From Sarcocystis neurona (lineage: Eukaryota; Apicomplexa; Conoidasida; Eucoccidiorida; Sarcocystidae), in contig KL647309.1 of assembly GCA_000727475.1 (NCBI GenBank), positions 875,820 to 939,819 on the forward strand: a DNA stretch of 64,000 bases, read 5' to 3'. Each line of letters begins with the position of its first letter. Position 1 is the stretch's first letter. Below are positions 22,614-36,500 of this stretch, one piece after another. The position numbers were made by a program, and so were the translations under genes. Under the pieces are notes generated by a model. That model ran no database searches. It had not been told where the DNA came from and saw nothing but the letters and a program-made list of their open reading frames with translations.

Positions 22614-24044
22614 CTGCACCAGCGGCGCACCAGCAGCAGCCGCGTAACAGCAGTCGCAGCAGCAAAAGCAGCAGAAGCAGCAGCAAATGCAGCAGCAGCA
22701 GCAGCAAATGCGGCAGCAGCAGTTCTAACAGCGGCAGTAGCAGGTCCAACAGCAGTGGCAGCATCAGCAGCAGCAGAAGTTCCAACAGGAGTAGCAGCAG
22801 CGTCAGCAGCAGCTGCCTCGCAGGCCGGCCCCGAGCAGAAGAGGCGCAGCGGCTCAAAGATCCCCAGCAGGACCAGCCGGTGCTGCTGCAGTCGGAAAAG
22901 CACCTCTCAGGCAGCACCAGCAGCAGCCGCCCCCCTCCCCCACGTGCAGCGGGAAGAACCGCAGCAGCAGAGGGAGCAGAAGTCGGAGCCGCGGCAGCAG
23001 CACGAGCAGCAGCAACACTTGTAGAGAGCAGGAGGTCGTACAGGAAAACTGGAAGCAGGACAACTCAGAGGCGATGTAGCAGCAGCGGGGGAGGTAAAAA
23101 AAAAAGCAGGAGCCGCACTAGCAGCAGCAAGAAGAAGTAGGCAGTGCCTTTCCTGGCAGGTCAGCAGCAACGAGTGAGGCACTTCAGCGAAAGAGCTGCA
23201 GCAGACGATTCGAACAGGAAACAAGATGCAGCAGAAGCAGCGCACCAGCAACTGGGTGAAAAGGCAGCAGAAGAAGCTGTGGCAGAGACGCCTGAGGCAG
23301 AATCTGGAGGAGCAGCAGAAAGAGGAACACTAAACAAAGCGGGAAGGCAGCACTACTGAAGCAGCAGGAGCAGCAGGAGCGAAATATGCGGCAACACGGA
23401 AAGCAGCAGCAGCAGCAACTGGAGGCACAGAAGAGGAGCAGCAAAGAGTCCGGGCGGCAGCGAGGAAACCGCAGCAGCAGCAGCAGAAGACGCAGCAGCA
23501 GCAGCAGGAGAAACAGGAGCAGCAACAGAAACAGCAGCAGCAGGAGCAACAGCAGCAGGGGGCGGGAGAGAAGTCCCGCGGCAGCAGGAGGCTCAGCAAA
23601 CGGAGGGGCGGCAGCGCCAGAGGAAGCGACAGCACACGCAGGAGCAGCAGCCGCAGCGATGAGAAGCCTCGTGGAAGCAGATACAGCACGAGCAGCCTAT
23701 TAACAGCAGCGGCCCAGCGACAGCCAGCAGCAAGTGAAATCCACTGTCTTGTGTAGCGAGAAGGAAGTGAAGAAGAAGAAGAGGAGCAAATATACTTGTG
23801 TAAAGGGACCCTATATATACACATACACATTGATGTAAATAGAGAAGAAGAAAGACGGAAGAAGACGGAAGACATAGAACTTCGAGACACACATATATAT
23901 ACAATCAAATATATTAGGGAAGACAGATAGAGAGAGATAAAGAGAGACACACGTAGAGACAGAACGACGTATATGTGCGTCAAGACAAATATATATATTT
24001 ATATAGAGAGAGAACGACGTATATGTGCGTCAAGTTATATATAC

Positions 24045-24078
<34 letters not shown>

Positions 24079-27000
24079 GTAGGTGTATGTGACGAGAGAG
24101 AAGTAGACCGGTGGCGCAAGGCAGTGGGACTAGACAAGTGCTGTACTTAGAAGAAAAAATTTGTCTCTGCATATATCTCTCTTTATATCAACATACATAT
24201 ATATACATATGTATAAGTATGTACACACATATGTATACGCATATATATATATATATATATGTAGAGAGAGAAAGCGGGAGAGAGCAGCAAAGCGAAAGAA
24301 GGCACGGCTGTGGGCACCGGGGCGGGGAAGTTTAACGCAGCAGCAAAGCATCTACTCACTTGTCGATTTGCAGCGAGTCGCCGCGCGGTTTCTTCGTTCA
24401 GAAAAAAAGTTCTTCGCAGATCCTCCCTCCGCTGCTGCGGCGTCCGCAGTTGCTCCCTTCGACAACGCAGCACGAGCACCATCACCCTCACCCAACAAAC
24501 GCATTTATTCTACACACCTATGCATGCATGCATTTCTTCAAAGAATATGTGATACATACATTCATACACATTCACACATATACATATATATATATATATA
24601 TATATTTCGACTATACATACTTGCATCTCCCTCTGTCTCTCTCTCAATATGCATATATATATACATGTATATATGTCCACAGAGTGCAGCAAGTCACACT
24701 AACGTGTGTAGATATATTATATAGAACGACACATCAATATTGGGGTAATATGAATGGAAGCGATGTACGACACCTGAAGCAGAATAGTGAGGGAAATAGG
24801 GCGTGCAGAGATTCGGCAGGCGCAGACGCCTGCGAAGATACACACACACACACATATGATAGAAAGTGCTTGTTGCTCGATCTCTTTCTCTGGGAGAATA
24901 GATAAGCCTATCCGTACAAACGTAGATAAACAAACGTGCGTACATACACATGTACATATATATATATGATATTTGTATACGTCTGGACAGAAGGAAGAGT
25001 CCATTCTCCACACATATATTTATATATACACACATATATATGGGGAAAGACGGAGAAAAACAGAGAGAAATAGCCCACGATGTAAATTTAGAGACAGATT
25101 TTTGCATAGATATATATATACACACAAATGTATACGTATGTGTATACGAATACATATATATATTGTAGAGAGATGGATGATACGTAAAGATTGCGTAGCG
25201 CACACAGAAGCTTGTACATACTCGTCCGTGTGATGCAGTGACAGAAAAGAGGACGGTGGTGCGAATATGCAGCCATCCGAGTGTATGTACACCTGAGACG
25301 CATGCACGGGGGGGAGCTTTTCTGCGTATCACATTCAAGGGTGTATACACCTGAGACGCATGCACGGGAGGAGCTTTTCCGCGTAGTACAATCGAGTGTA
25401 TGTACACCTGAGAGAGTCCAGAGCCTGTTTGCCGGGCAAGGCGATGGGGGGCAGCAAATTCTCTCGCACGACAAAGTACTCTTGAGACGCAAACTTCCGG
25501 CGCATCCGCAGGGTCGTCTGCAGGGAAATAAAGTGCAGGGAAGTGCAAAAAGGAGGATCTGGAAGAGAAGGCTGCGCGGGGAAAAAAGTAGTACAGATGA
25601 AAGAGAAGATAGAGGCAAAGGCCAGTGAGGGGAAGAAAAGAGAGGAAAACCGGCGGCGCTTCTCACGCAAGCCCAACAGGTTCGACACAAATCGCAGGAG
25701 CCACAGCAGCAGGAGCAACAGCAACAGCAGCAGCAGCAACAGCAGCAGCAGCAACAGCAGCAGCAGCAACAGCAGCAGCAGCAATAGCAGCAGCAACATC
25801 AGCAGCAGCAGCGTCAGCAGCAACAACAGCAGCAAGAGCAAGAACAGTAGCAAGGGAAAGCAGCAACAGTCCCAGCAGCAGGAGCAGTAGCGACAGCAGC
25901 AATCAGAGCAGCGGCAGCAGCGACAGGGAAGTGGGCGGCAGGGAGCGGAGGAGGAGAATGCGGTTGTCCAGGTGACGCACAGAGTAAGTAGCAGCAGCAG
26001 CAGCAGCTGGTTCGTAGTTGCGCGAGGCGTGGAGGCAGGCAACTTTGCTGGACGTGTATCGCAGAAAAAATTTTGAATCCTGGGACTGCCCCCGGGTGGG
26101 GACGTCTCCCTGCATGCACGCGTGTGTTTAAAGGAAAAAGTGCCATATGACTCAACAGCGCACGTCTTCCTACACTTTTGCTGCACATACAGAGAGAAAG
26201 CAAAGCGGGAGAGCAGTCCACACAGAAAACGAAAGAGAAAGACAGAGAGGAAGACAGCGGAGACAAAAGCGACAAGAAAAAAAAGGAAGGAAAGGTAGAG
26301 GAAGATTCCCAGTGAGAGACAGACATATATATATATATATATTTATATATATGTGTATATATATATATACACGTGTATATATATATATGTGTATATGTAT
26401 GTATGCATATACATGTGTATATATACACATATACGCGTATATATGTAGAGAGAGAGAAAGGAAGAGAGACACGGATACAGAAAGACGGGAAGGAGAAGAT
26501 ATCCCCGATATACGTGTGTGTGCTTCTTCGTTTTATATGGCCCAAGCGACCGCGTAGTTTGTTGTTCGACGAAGACTGCTGATGAACGTTTTGTGAAACT
26601 TCCTCGTTTCTCCAAACGGGGAATATGAAGGGACGAAGAAAAGCATGTAAACCAACGGTACCTTTTTGTCTTCGCACCACATGCGAGTCTCTTCAGCAAG
26701 TTCCTCTTCCTCGTCTTCTTTTGCTTCCTCTTCTTCTTCCTCTTCTGTCTTCTTTTCTGCGACGTTCTTTGCTGCTGCTGCTGCTGTTGTTGCTGCGTCG
26801 TCCTCTTCTCGTTTGCCTCGCCTGCTGCCTTGCAGTGACGCGGCTCCTGCAGCAGGCACTGGCGACGCTGCAGAGGCAGTGCGGCTATCATCAACAGCAG
26901 CAGCACGTGCCTGCTGTTTCAACTGCGCGTTAGTAGTGGAACGTTGGCCGCTGTATTGCTGATGCTGCCCCTGCGGCTGCTGGTGGGAAGGCCGCAAAAT

Positions 27001-30000
27001 ACGCGCCTCCTCCTCCTCTTCCTGCTGCAATTGCTGCTGCCAAGGCGGAAGGGGAAGGAGTTGCTGCGCCTGTGTTTTTTCCTCCTGCCGCAGCAACTGC
27101 TGCTGCTGTTGGTGCTGTTGCCCCTGCTGCTGCTCCTTCTGCAGCGGTAGCTGCTGCTTCGGTATTGTCTGCTTGGGGTGCTGCTGCTCCTGCTGGTGCT
27201 GCTCGTGCTGCTGCTGCTGCTCCTGCTGCTGCTGCTCCCGCTGTTGCTGCTGCCGCTTCCACTTGTAGGCGGGCAGGAGGGCACGCTGTCGGGCTGCCTC
27301 CACTTGAACGACTTTTCGAACCGCTCGCAGCGATCCCACATTTTTTACTTCGGTCTGTCCAGCAGCAGGACAATCGACGGCAGAAGAGAGAAGCGCAGAA
27401 GGGAGAAGATGAAAGACAGACAGACAGAGGGGAACAAGAAAAGTGCAGAAGAGAAGAAAAAAAAAGAAGGGCTGGAAAGAGCAGCAGAGGGAGCAAGGGC
27501 CTAGCAGCAGCAGCAACACGTACACAGGTGACAGCTGGGGAAGAAGCCGCAGCAGCAGCAAGTGTAGAGGCGATCACCGCAGGTAGCAGCAGGGGTACTG
27601 ACAAGGCAGCAGAAGAGGGAAACAAACGACCAAGCGACCCGTCGATAAGTCCAGCTGCTGCAGCAGAAGAGGAGCCAGCAGCAGGGGCAGGAGTCACCTG
27701 CATCGGCAGCAGCTGCAGCAGCAGCAGCAGTTGAAGAACATCCTAAGGGTAGCACAACACCAGAAAAAATAAGAGAGGCCGCCGGACTCGTCGAAGAAGA
27801 AGGAGAAGCAGCAGAGTTAATTTCTCCGCCTCTTCCGCCTCAAGAGCCAAAACGCGTGGCGCACTCTTTGTCTCGGCCTTTGCACCTTCATGCAACAAGC
27901 GAAGAAGCAGCAGCAGCAGCAAAACGGTGAAGAAGAGGCAGCAACTAGTAATCCTCAGCGGCCCAAGACAAGCAGCAGCAGGAGGCAAAGACGGCTGCTG
28001 CAGCTCAGAAACGAAGCGTCGTGTAGCAGTGGAGCTGCGCGCAGCCCCAGCAACTTTTTCTTACGTAGCTGCTGCCCGCACGTGACGGCTCTGCTGCTGC
28101 TCCTGCTCGCGAGTGACGGCGCTGCTGCTGCTGCTGCTGCTCGCACGTGACGGCTCTGCCGCTGCTGCTGCTTCCGAATTGCCGCGGCTTCACCTGCGTC
28201 TGTCCATCTGCTGGGCAGTCTGTGTCGCCACACGTTGACACCCTCGCTGCCGCGGCTGCGCTGCTGCTCCTTTTCCACCCCTTGCTGCGGGTCGCGCCTT
28301 GCCTTCTCTTTCTCTGCCGCCTTTCCAGGCGGTCACAACACTGCTGCTGCTGCGCTGCTTTCGTGCTGCTGCTGCCGCCCACGGCCGTTCCCCGGCGCTG
28401 TTGCCCCGAGACTGCAATGCTGCAGCGCGATCGCCTACCTCCTGCTGCAGTGTGTGCTGTTTCTGCGGCTGCGATGACGCTGCTGCTGCTGCCGCATGCT
28501 GCTGCTGCTGCTTTTTGGCAGTGCTGCTGCTTTTCCTACCCGAGGGAAATTCTCTCGTGTGCGCGCGCAGCGCAAAGAAACGTTGACGTCGCATCGCAGC
28601 GCTCCATCGGGCATCGAGCAGGTGGATACGCCTGAGAACAGGGCCAACTTTTTAGCAGCAATGATTCCCAAAAAAAATCTGCCTCTTCTCCACAGCAACA
28701 CTCTCAAAATACACAACGTTTCTACTTATAAAGCGTTCTACGCAATCCCACTCATTGATATACATACATATATACATGCATGCATGCATGTGTAGTGAGA
28801 CACGTAGAGAGACATACACGTATATTTACATACACATACATATATATATATGTATGCATGTATGTGTTTGTATCCACCTGCCTATTTATCTATTTATTTG
28901 TATATATTCATATACGTAGTTAGATCATATATATACACATACTTATGTGCGTTTCTCTCTGTAGAAAAGCAAGAATATCCCCTTCGATAAACACGGCAAT
29001 TTCGAGAGTTCCTCGGTAGTCCACATCCGCATGCACCCGCGGTGGTTCCTCCTCTTCCCCTTCTTCTCTCGAAGCAGGCGAAACAAATACCCACACACAA
29101 AGAGAAACATATACATATATACATATACACATATATACACATATACACATACACATATATACATATATACGTATATACATACACATATATACATACACAT
29201 ATATACATATACATAGATACATGTACACATATACATATACACATATACGTATACATATATACATATACATACGTACATCCACATTGTACTAGGGAAACGC
29301 CATACATATATATATATATATATTCAGATTCTATTGATATATGATATGCACTAATGATATACGTGTGTATCCATATATATATGTATATACAGCTCGCACT
29401 GCAGAAACGATATACGTGTGTATATATATCTGTTTGTATGTGCGTATGTATACATTTGGTATTGACCCCGCAATACCACACACATCGCTTTGAAAATGCG
29501 GAGAGATACCTTTACGTATGTGTACATACGTATGTATACATACACATACATATATACATACATATATATGGATATGCAGCTTGTATTGAAGAAACGATGC
29601 ACACACATATATATATTTGCTGGTGACCCAGACAAAGAAGCTTTCTTTGAGAATGGGCAGAGGTATGTGTACACGAATATATATAAATGTATGTGCCGCT
29701 TGAAGTAGAGAAAAAGGACGTACATATGTATATAAACCGAGGAGGAGACTTCTCCCTATAGAGATGCAAGAGACACGTGTATGCATGTGGCGGTGGGAGA
29801 AGAAGGGCAGCAGTCGAAGAAGGGCCGTTCAGTCGTGGGACGGAAAAACTCTGGGATGGGGGCCTCTGTCTTTTTCATCTCAAAAGATCTGAAGAAGAGA
29901 AGTGCTGGTCAGCCCCGCCCTTTTTCGTGAATCGAAGAGACGCAGAAACGCACCAAACGACTGCTTCACAGGCAGCTGCCACCAAGGACTGTCCGCCCTA

Positions 30001-32951
30001 ACCGGCAGCAGCAACGCAACTCCCTCTCTTCTTCAGAGAACACATACATCTACACATAGCGAGAGACAAAGAAAGGAAGAGAAAGATATATACATATATA
30101 TATATGTGTATACATATACATATATAGATAGATAGATCGATGAAGAGATATACATGTATATATAAGTGGACATGCAGATATTGGCGGGGATGTGTTAGAG
30201 TGAAGGGAGAAAAGAGAATACGCTCAAAGAAATGAAGGCACATCTGACGATGTATCTGCTCCTTTGTTAGTCTCTCGTCATTCACACATACAACCTCCTT
30301 TGAACATCCATATCTGTACAAATATATGTGACTACATGCAACATTACACCCACCCCACACCCACACAAAAGAAACAATATACACATACATACATATATAT
30401 ATATATATATGTACATATGTAGGTATATATGTGGAGAGACAGACATATATATATATGTATCTTAGAGAGAGAGACACACATATACGTCTATATATAGATA
30501 TATATATATAGAGAGAGGTGAAGATATGTATATACGTATATATAGGTGTATGGACTCTCATACAGAGAAGAGAAGGGAGCGCGTTGGAGAGACCGAGAAA
30601 AAGAAGGAGAAAAAGAAATGCATGCAGAGAAGACGAGAGAAACGGAGATAGCAGAAGAGAAGGAGAGCGACAGAAAGGCAGACGAAAACACGAAGAAACT
30701 CCAGACAGACCCACCAGCGCACGTGTATTATCTCTGCTCGGTATATACACGAACACAAACATTTGTACTGCGTCTTCAGCTTCACAAGCTGTTATCCCTA
30801 TATATATGTGTACGTATGGATATAGGTACATATGTATGTGGATACAGATAGTACTCGGACCAGCAGGAGCCGCGGTGGTCTGCAGCAGAAGTATGCGACA
30901 AAAAGAGGAGATCCCACAACAACACTTCAGATGAAGCTGCTGCTGCTCCGTTATTGTCCACCACTGCTGCACTGCTGTTGCTGTTGCTACTCCTGGGGCT
31001 GTTGTTGCTGCTACTCTTGTTGTTGCTGTTGTTGCTGCCGTTGCTGCTCCTGCTGCTGCTGCTATGCGTCCTGCAGCTGCCTGGCCTGTTGTTCTGCACC
31101 AGTTGCTGCTGCTCTGCTTCAGACGAGGCGGCTCACCGGCAAAGCGCAGCAGCTGCGACAATTCCCTCAGAAATTCTACGACCTCCTCTTCCGAATACAA
31201 GTCAGGCTGCAAGAGATAAACAGCAACGTGACCGTCAACGCAGCAGCAATGCCGGCGGCGGTAGCGACGACAGGGCAGGATGAACCGCAGCAGTTAATCA
31301 GCAGCAGCAGCGACAGCCAGAGCCTCCAGCAGCAGCAGAAGCAGAGACAGCTTCTGCGTCGCAACGACAGCGGTTACAGCAACAGCAGCAGAAGGAGGAG
31401 GAGCACGAGCAGACAAGCAGCAAAAGCAAGAGAAACAAAAGTGAGAGCTGCAGCAGGCAGGATAGCAGGAGACACCTGCAGCAAAAGAGAAGCAGGCACG
31501 GCCAACAGCCGAAGGGAAGAGAGACGGACAGCCTGCTTCTCCAGCGGAACAGCAGCAAACAGAAGACGCGTGAGATGTCAAGCAGCTGCAGCAGCTACAG
31601 CGCATTCCAGCCGATCAGCAAAAATTGCTGCAGAACAGCAGCAGCAAAGGAAGCCGCTGCAGCACTCCCGGCAGTCCCAGGAGCAGCAGCAGGTGCAGCG
31701 GGGGCTGCTGTGAAGCAAGAAGTGTATGACAAAAACCTGCAGCAACAGCGGACGGGCAACAGCAGCTGCAGCGGAATCAGCGGCAAGCGACAGACAACAG
31801 CAACCAGCCACGGCAAACGTAGCAGCAGCACGTCAAAGCAGCAGTCGTAGAGCAGCAACAGCGCGAACAGCAGCAGTACCGCCGCAGCGGGAGTGGCGAG
31901 AGAAGCCGCAGCAGCAGCGCTGTGTGATATATGCAGCAGCGCGGCAGCAGCAGCAGCGTCAGAGACAGGCGGCGGATTGTGGGCGCAGACTGCGACGCAG
32001 CGTTCCACCGACAAATATGTGAGGCCCATGAGAAGGCGGGGCGCTGCGGAAATTTGGTTTTTTCGCCAGAGAAAAATCTAGAGGATAGAAAAGGAGAACA
32101 GCGATATGAAATAATTCTCGGGATTGCAGCGAAGGAACTGGCGAGGGAAGTCAAAAATGCGCATGCAAGTCCCTCAAGCAGCTCTCTGTCTTCGTATCCA
32201 CAGAGCAATGCGGCTGACACTCCGCTGGGAAAAGAAACTGCTCATAATCTCCATGACATCACTTTTTGCCTTCCTTTACATATACTCTATTTTATTACTA
32301 TTACACGTGTATTCTCTATATCTAACTATCTCATGTGTACTATATACATATATATANNNNNNNNNNNNNNNNNNNNNNNNNNNNNNNNNNNNNNNNNNNN
32401 NNNNNNNNNNNNNNNNNNNNNNNNNNNNNNNNNNNNNNNNNNNNNNNNNNNNNNNNNNNNNNNNNNNNNNNNNNNNNNNNNNNNNNNNNNNNNNNNNNNN
32501 NNNNNNNNNNNNNNNNNNNNNNNNNNNNNNNNNNNNNNNNNNNNNNNNNNNNNNNNNNNNNNNNNNNNNNNNNNNNNNNNNNNNNNNNNNNNNNNNNNNN
32601 NNNNNNNNNNNNNNNNNNNNNNNNNNNNNNNNNNNNNNNNNNNNNNNNNNNNNNNNNNNNNNNNNNNNNNNNNNNNNNNNNNNNNNNNNNNNNNNNNNNN
32701 NNNNNNNNNNNNNNNNNNNNNNNNNNNNNNNNNNNNNNNNNNNNNNNNNNNNNNNNNNNNNNNNNNNNNNNNNNNNNNNNNNNNNNNNNNNNNNNNNNNN
32801 NNNNNNNNNNNNNNNNNNNNNNNNNNNNNNNNNNNNNNNNNNNNNNNNNNNNNNNNNNNNNNNNNNNNNNNNNNNNNNNNNNNNNNNNNNNNNNNNNNNN
32901 NNNNNNNNNNNNNNNNNNNNNNNNTGTATATATATATACATATATATATAC

Positions 32952-32982
<31 letters not shown>

Positions 32983-33514
32983 GTGAAGTCGCATATATCT
33001 CATATATCAAGACGTCGCATATATTACTTTTCTCATTATCTGAGGTACATTATATATATGTACCGCTATCTTCGTAAGATTACACGTATATCTTATCTAT
33101 TATGTATCTATCAGTACGTGATTTCTACTATATATATCTCTGTATTTCTGCCATATTACATAAATATATCCGTACGTCCGGTATATTATATAAAGCAGGA
33201 CTTCACATATATATATCGCACTACGTCAGGAATATAACATATAAATCTACCGGTACGTTAACTACATTATATATCACTATCTCATGTATACTATATATGT
33301 AGCAAAGCATCACATATATTGTAGGTCTCACCACCCCAGGTACATATGTATAGATATATTTATGAGTACGTCAGTTGTATAAAATGTTTGAGTACGCCAG
33401 GTCTATTTTCGTATGTGAGAATATCAAGGAGAGAACAAAGAAGACTACGCCGGGCCTATTTTATCTTATGATATCATCTACATAATATACATATACATAC
33501 ATATATGCGTATGC

Positions 33515-33546
<32 letters not shown>

Positions 33547-36500
33547 CAGTCATTTTAAATACTTCAGTAAGTCACTTCTGTTATTATGACCCACTATATC
33601 ATAGATATATATATGTATGGGGATTTCATTTATATTGTTATACCTCAGTATCTCATATATATATATAGGTGCTGCTCGCCTGGTCTTTCCCATAGCGTCG
33701 ATACGCGATACGTACAGACACATATACGTATATTTATACATATATACATGTGTTTGATGTCTCTCAATATGTCAGTTACATTATGTGAATATATCAGGCA
33801 TATGAGATCCTAGTATATCAGGTATGACACATACCTCAGCACGTAACATATATAGCATATACATATGTATGGACGTTAGCTAATACTGAATATCAAACTG
33901 TATAAGTTCTCTTTTATATATCAGCACCTAACTTGTATCACAAATAAAGATAGACACACATATATATATATATGTACGTACATATGTGTATGTGTGTATG
34001 TATGTTGTACGGACACTGTGGGGAAGATAGGGCGACAATCACATACAGAAATACGTCCATATACATATATGTATATATGTTAGATGAATAGTTTATGTAA
34101 AGCAGAGCGACGCGCCTCTATATAATTATGGACATATGTTGATATTTGTGTGTATAGATGTACACGTATATATAGATATATACAAGTCCACTTATATGTA
34201 TATATATATATGTATATTTATAGATGTACGTATGGGTATACACAGGCACACAGTTACGTGAAAAAAGAGAGACGGGGTTTGTTGGGGGTTTGTTGCAGCC
34301 CGAGAGAAGAGGAAGCAACGCGGAAGTAGACGCAGTGGTGATGTATCTTCTGTCCTCGGCATGCATATACATATATAAATGTACGCATATATTTATATAT
34401 ATGTATTCCTTGACGACAGTACGGGCGAGACCCGAGGTGAAGGAAGAGAAGGCGCGAGAAAGATAGAAGGAGGAAGGAGATATATGAAAGCAGCAGCAGC
34501 AGCAGTCTACCTCAGTGACAATTTCGACGAGGGGAACCGAGGCCCTGTTGAAGTCGAGCAGCGTCCTCCTGTTCTCTGCTGCTGTTGCTGCTGCTGCTTC
34601 TTCGCTCTTGCTGCTGCGTCTGCTCCACGAAGCCTGGGCGTGGCCACCACTCGCATCGTCTTCCGCACGCAGCAAATATTATCATTCAAGAAACGTCTTT
34701 TCTCTGTTTCGTTCTGTCCCTCATCCTCTCTGCTAACCACCTGTACTCCCCTCAACCTATATATCTGCACGAATCTATCTGTATTTGTCTACCTCTACCC
34801 ACCAATACCTATACGTCCATCTATCTTATCTATCTGCCAATGTCTATCTATCTATAAGTGTATATATACATATATTTACTTGCAGATATCACGCATTTAT
34901 ATATATACATATGCGTATATATGTATATGGAGACTCACCTATAGTCTTGTTTACATATGCAGGTAAGATGTGTAGTGTCTTACAGTTCCGTCTACACTTT
35001 ATATACACCTATATGTGGACATATATGCAGTTGCTGCTATCTATCACATACACGTGTATATGTAAAGTTACTTACATTCCCGCGCGTATAAATGTATTTC
35101 TCTTTCGACCAAAAAATACATATATATACTAACACTTCAGTTCCTATTGCCGCAGAGGTACTTTCTGCCTATATACATACACATATATATTTATGTATGC
35201 GTGTAAATATAGCAACATCACCCTACCTCTTTCTCTCTATCTATCTACATATATATATATATGCAGACGCGTCGGTCTTCCTTTCTTTCTCCTCTTCTGT
35301 TTTTCGTTCTCTTTGTCTATCTCTCCATACACACATATGTACGCATATATATATATATATATACACAGATTACTGTTCCTTTCCCTATTAGTCTTTGTCT
35401 TCTCTTCTCTCTCTCTATATGTGTATTTATGTGGGAATGATATTTTTTTCCTTTCTATTTCCCTTTGGTGCTCCACTCCTCCCGCAGGCGTGAATTTGCA
35501 TGCGCATGCCTTCTTGGGGAAATGCCACGGAACTCTTGATATACAAAGTCAGAAGGCAATAAACAGGAAGCGAGACAGAGAGAGAGAAGGAGGAGAAACG
35601 AAAGGAAGGAAGGGAAGAGAGCGAAGGAGAGGAGATGAGACAGAGGAAGATGGAGAGGACAAGAAATCGAAGAAAAGGGCAAAAGAGACGAAGAGAAGGG
35701 AAGGGAAAAGGAAAAGACAGAGAGAGAAAGGAAGAGGGGGAGAAAAGAGATATGCAGACAAAGAAAGACACACACAGAAAGAGGAAGAGACGGGAAGGCA
35801 GGGAAAAAGAGGAGAAGAGAGACAGCGAGAGGAAAAGACGGGAAGAGAATGAAGGGGGGGGAGACACAGAGGCAGGGAGACGGGGAGAGATAGGGAGGCA
35901 GGGAGAGAGATAGGCGGACAGGGGGAGAGAGACAGGCAGGGGACAGATGACAGAGAGACACAGAGACAGGGAGACAGGGGGACGCAGAGAAGACACAGAG
36001 ACAGGGAGACGGGGGGACAGGGAGACAGAGAGGCAGGGAGACATGGAGATAGGGAGAGAGAGGGGCAGGGAGACGGGGAGACAGGGAGACGGGGAGACAG
36101 AGAGGCGGGGAGACACAGAGAGAGGAAGGCACAGAGACGGGGAGACAGAGAGACGCAAAGACAGGGAGACGGGGGGACAGAGAGACAGGGAAACAGAGAG
36201 GTAGGGAGACAGAGAGAAGGACAGGGGACAGAGAGACGGGGAGACAGGAAGACACAGAGTAGACACAGAGACAGGGAGACAGAAAGGCAGGGAGACATGG
36301 AGATAGGGAGACAGGGAGACAGGGAGAGAGAGACAGACAGGGGACAGCGTGACAGAGAGAGAAAGGGAGACGGGGAGACACGGAGACAGGGAGACTGGTG
36401 CTGGGATGCACATGTGTGTGTGCAGGGACACAGAGTTCCTGGCTTGGGGAGAGTGAAGTGGACCGAGAAGAAGAAGGAGAAGAAGAAGAGAAGAAGCAGA

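Noticed and set aside
21700..23024. 443-codon + strand open frame, Ala-rich
   Set aside because: It crosses the gatB exon at 22521-22613 in antisense and is kept open by CTG/CAG repeats in all frames.
25903..26115. - strand segment [20 protein letters not shown] as the GatB LRSKE..YRYFPEP block
   Set aside because: The exon at 25517-25408 fits the block better ([14 protein letters not shown]), has a strong acceptor, and keeps phase with both neighbours.
31931..33237. Open frames running through the N gap at 32357-32924
   Set aside because: The gap has unknown sequence and probably unknown length; frames across it mean nothing. Only the unique part before the gap is kept as a candidate.
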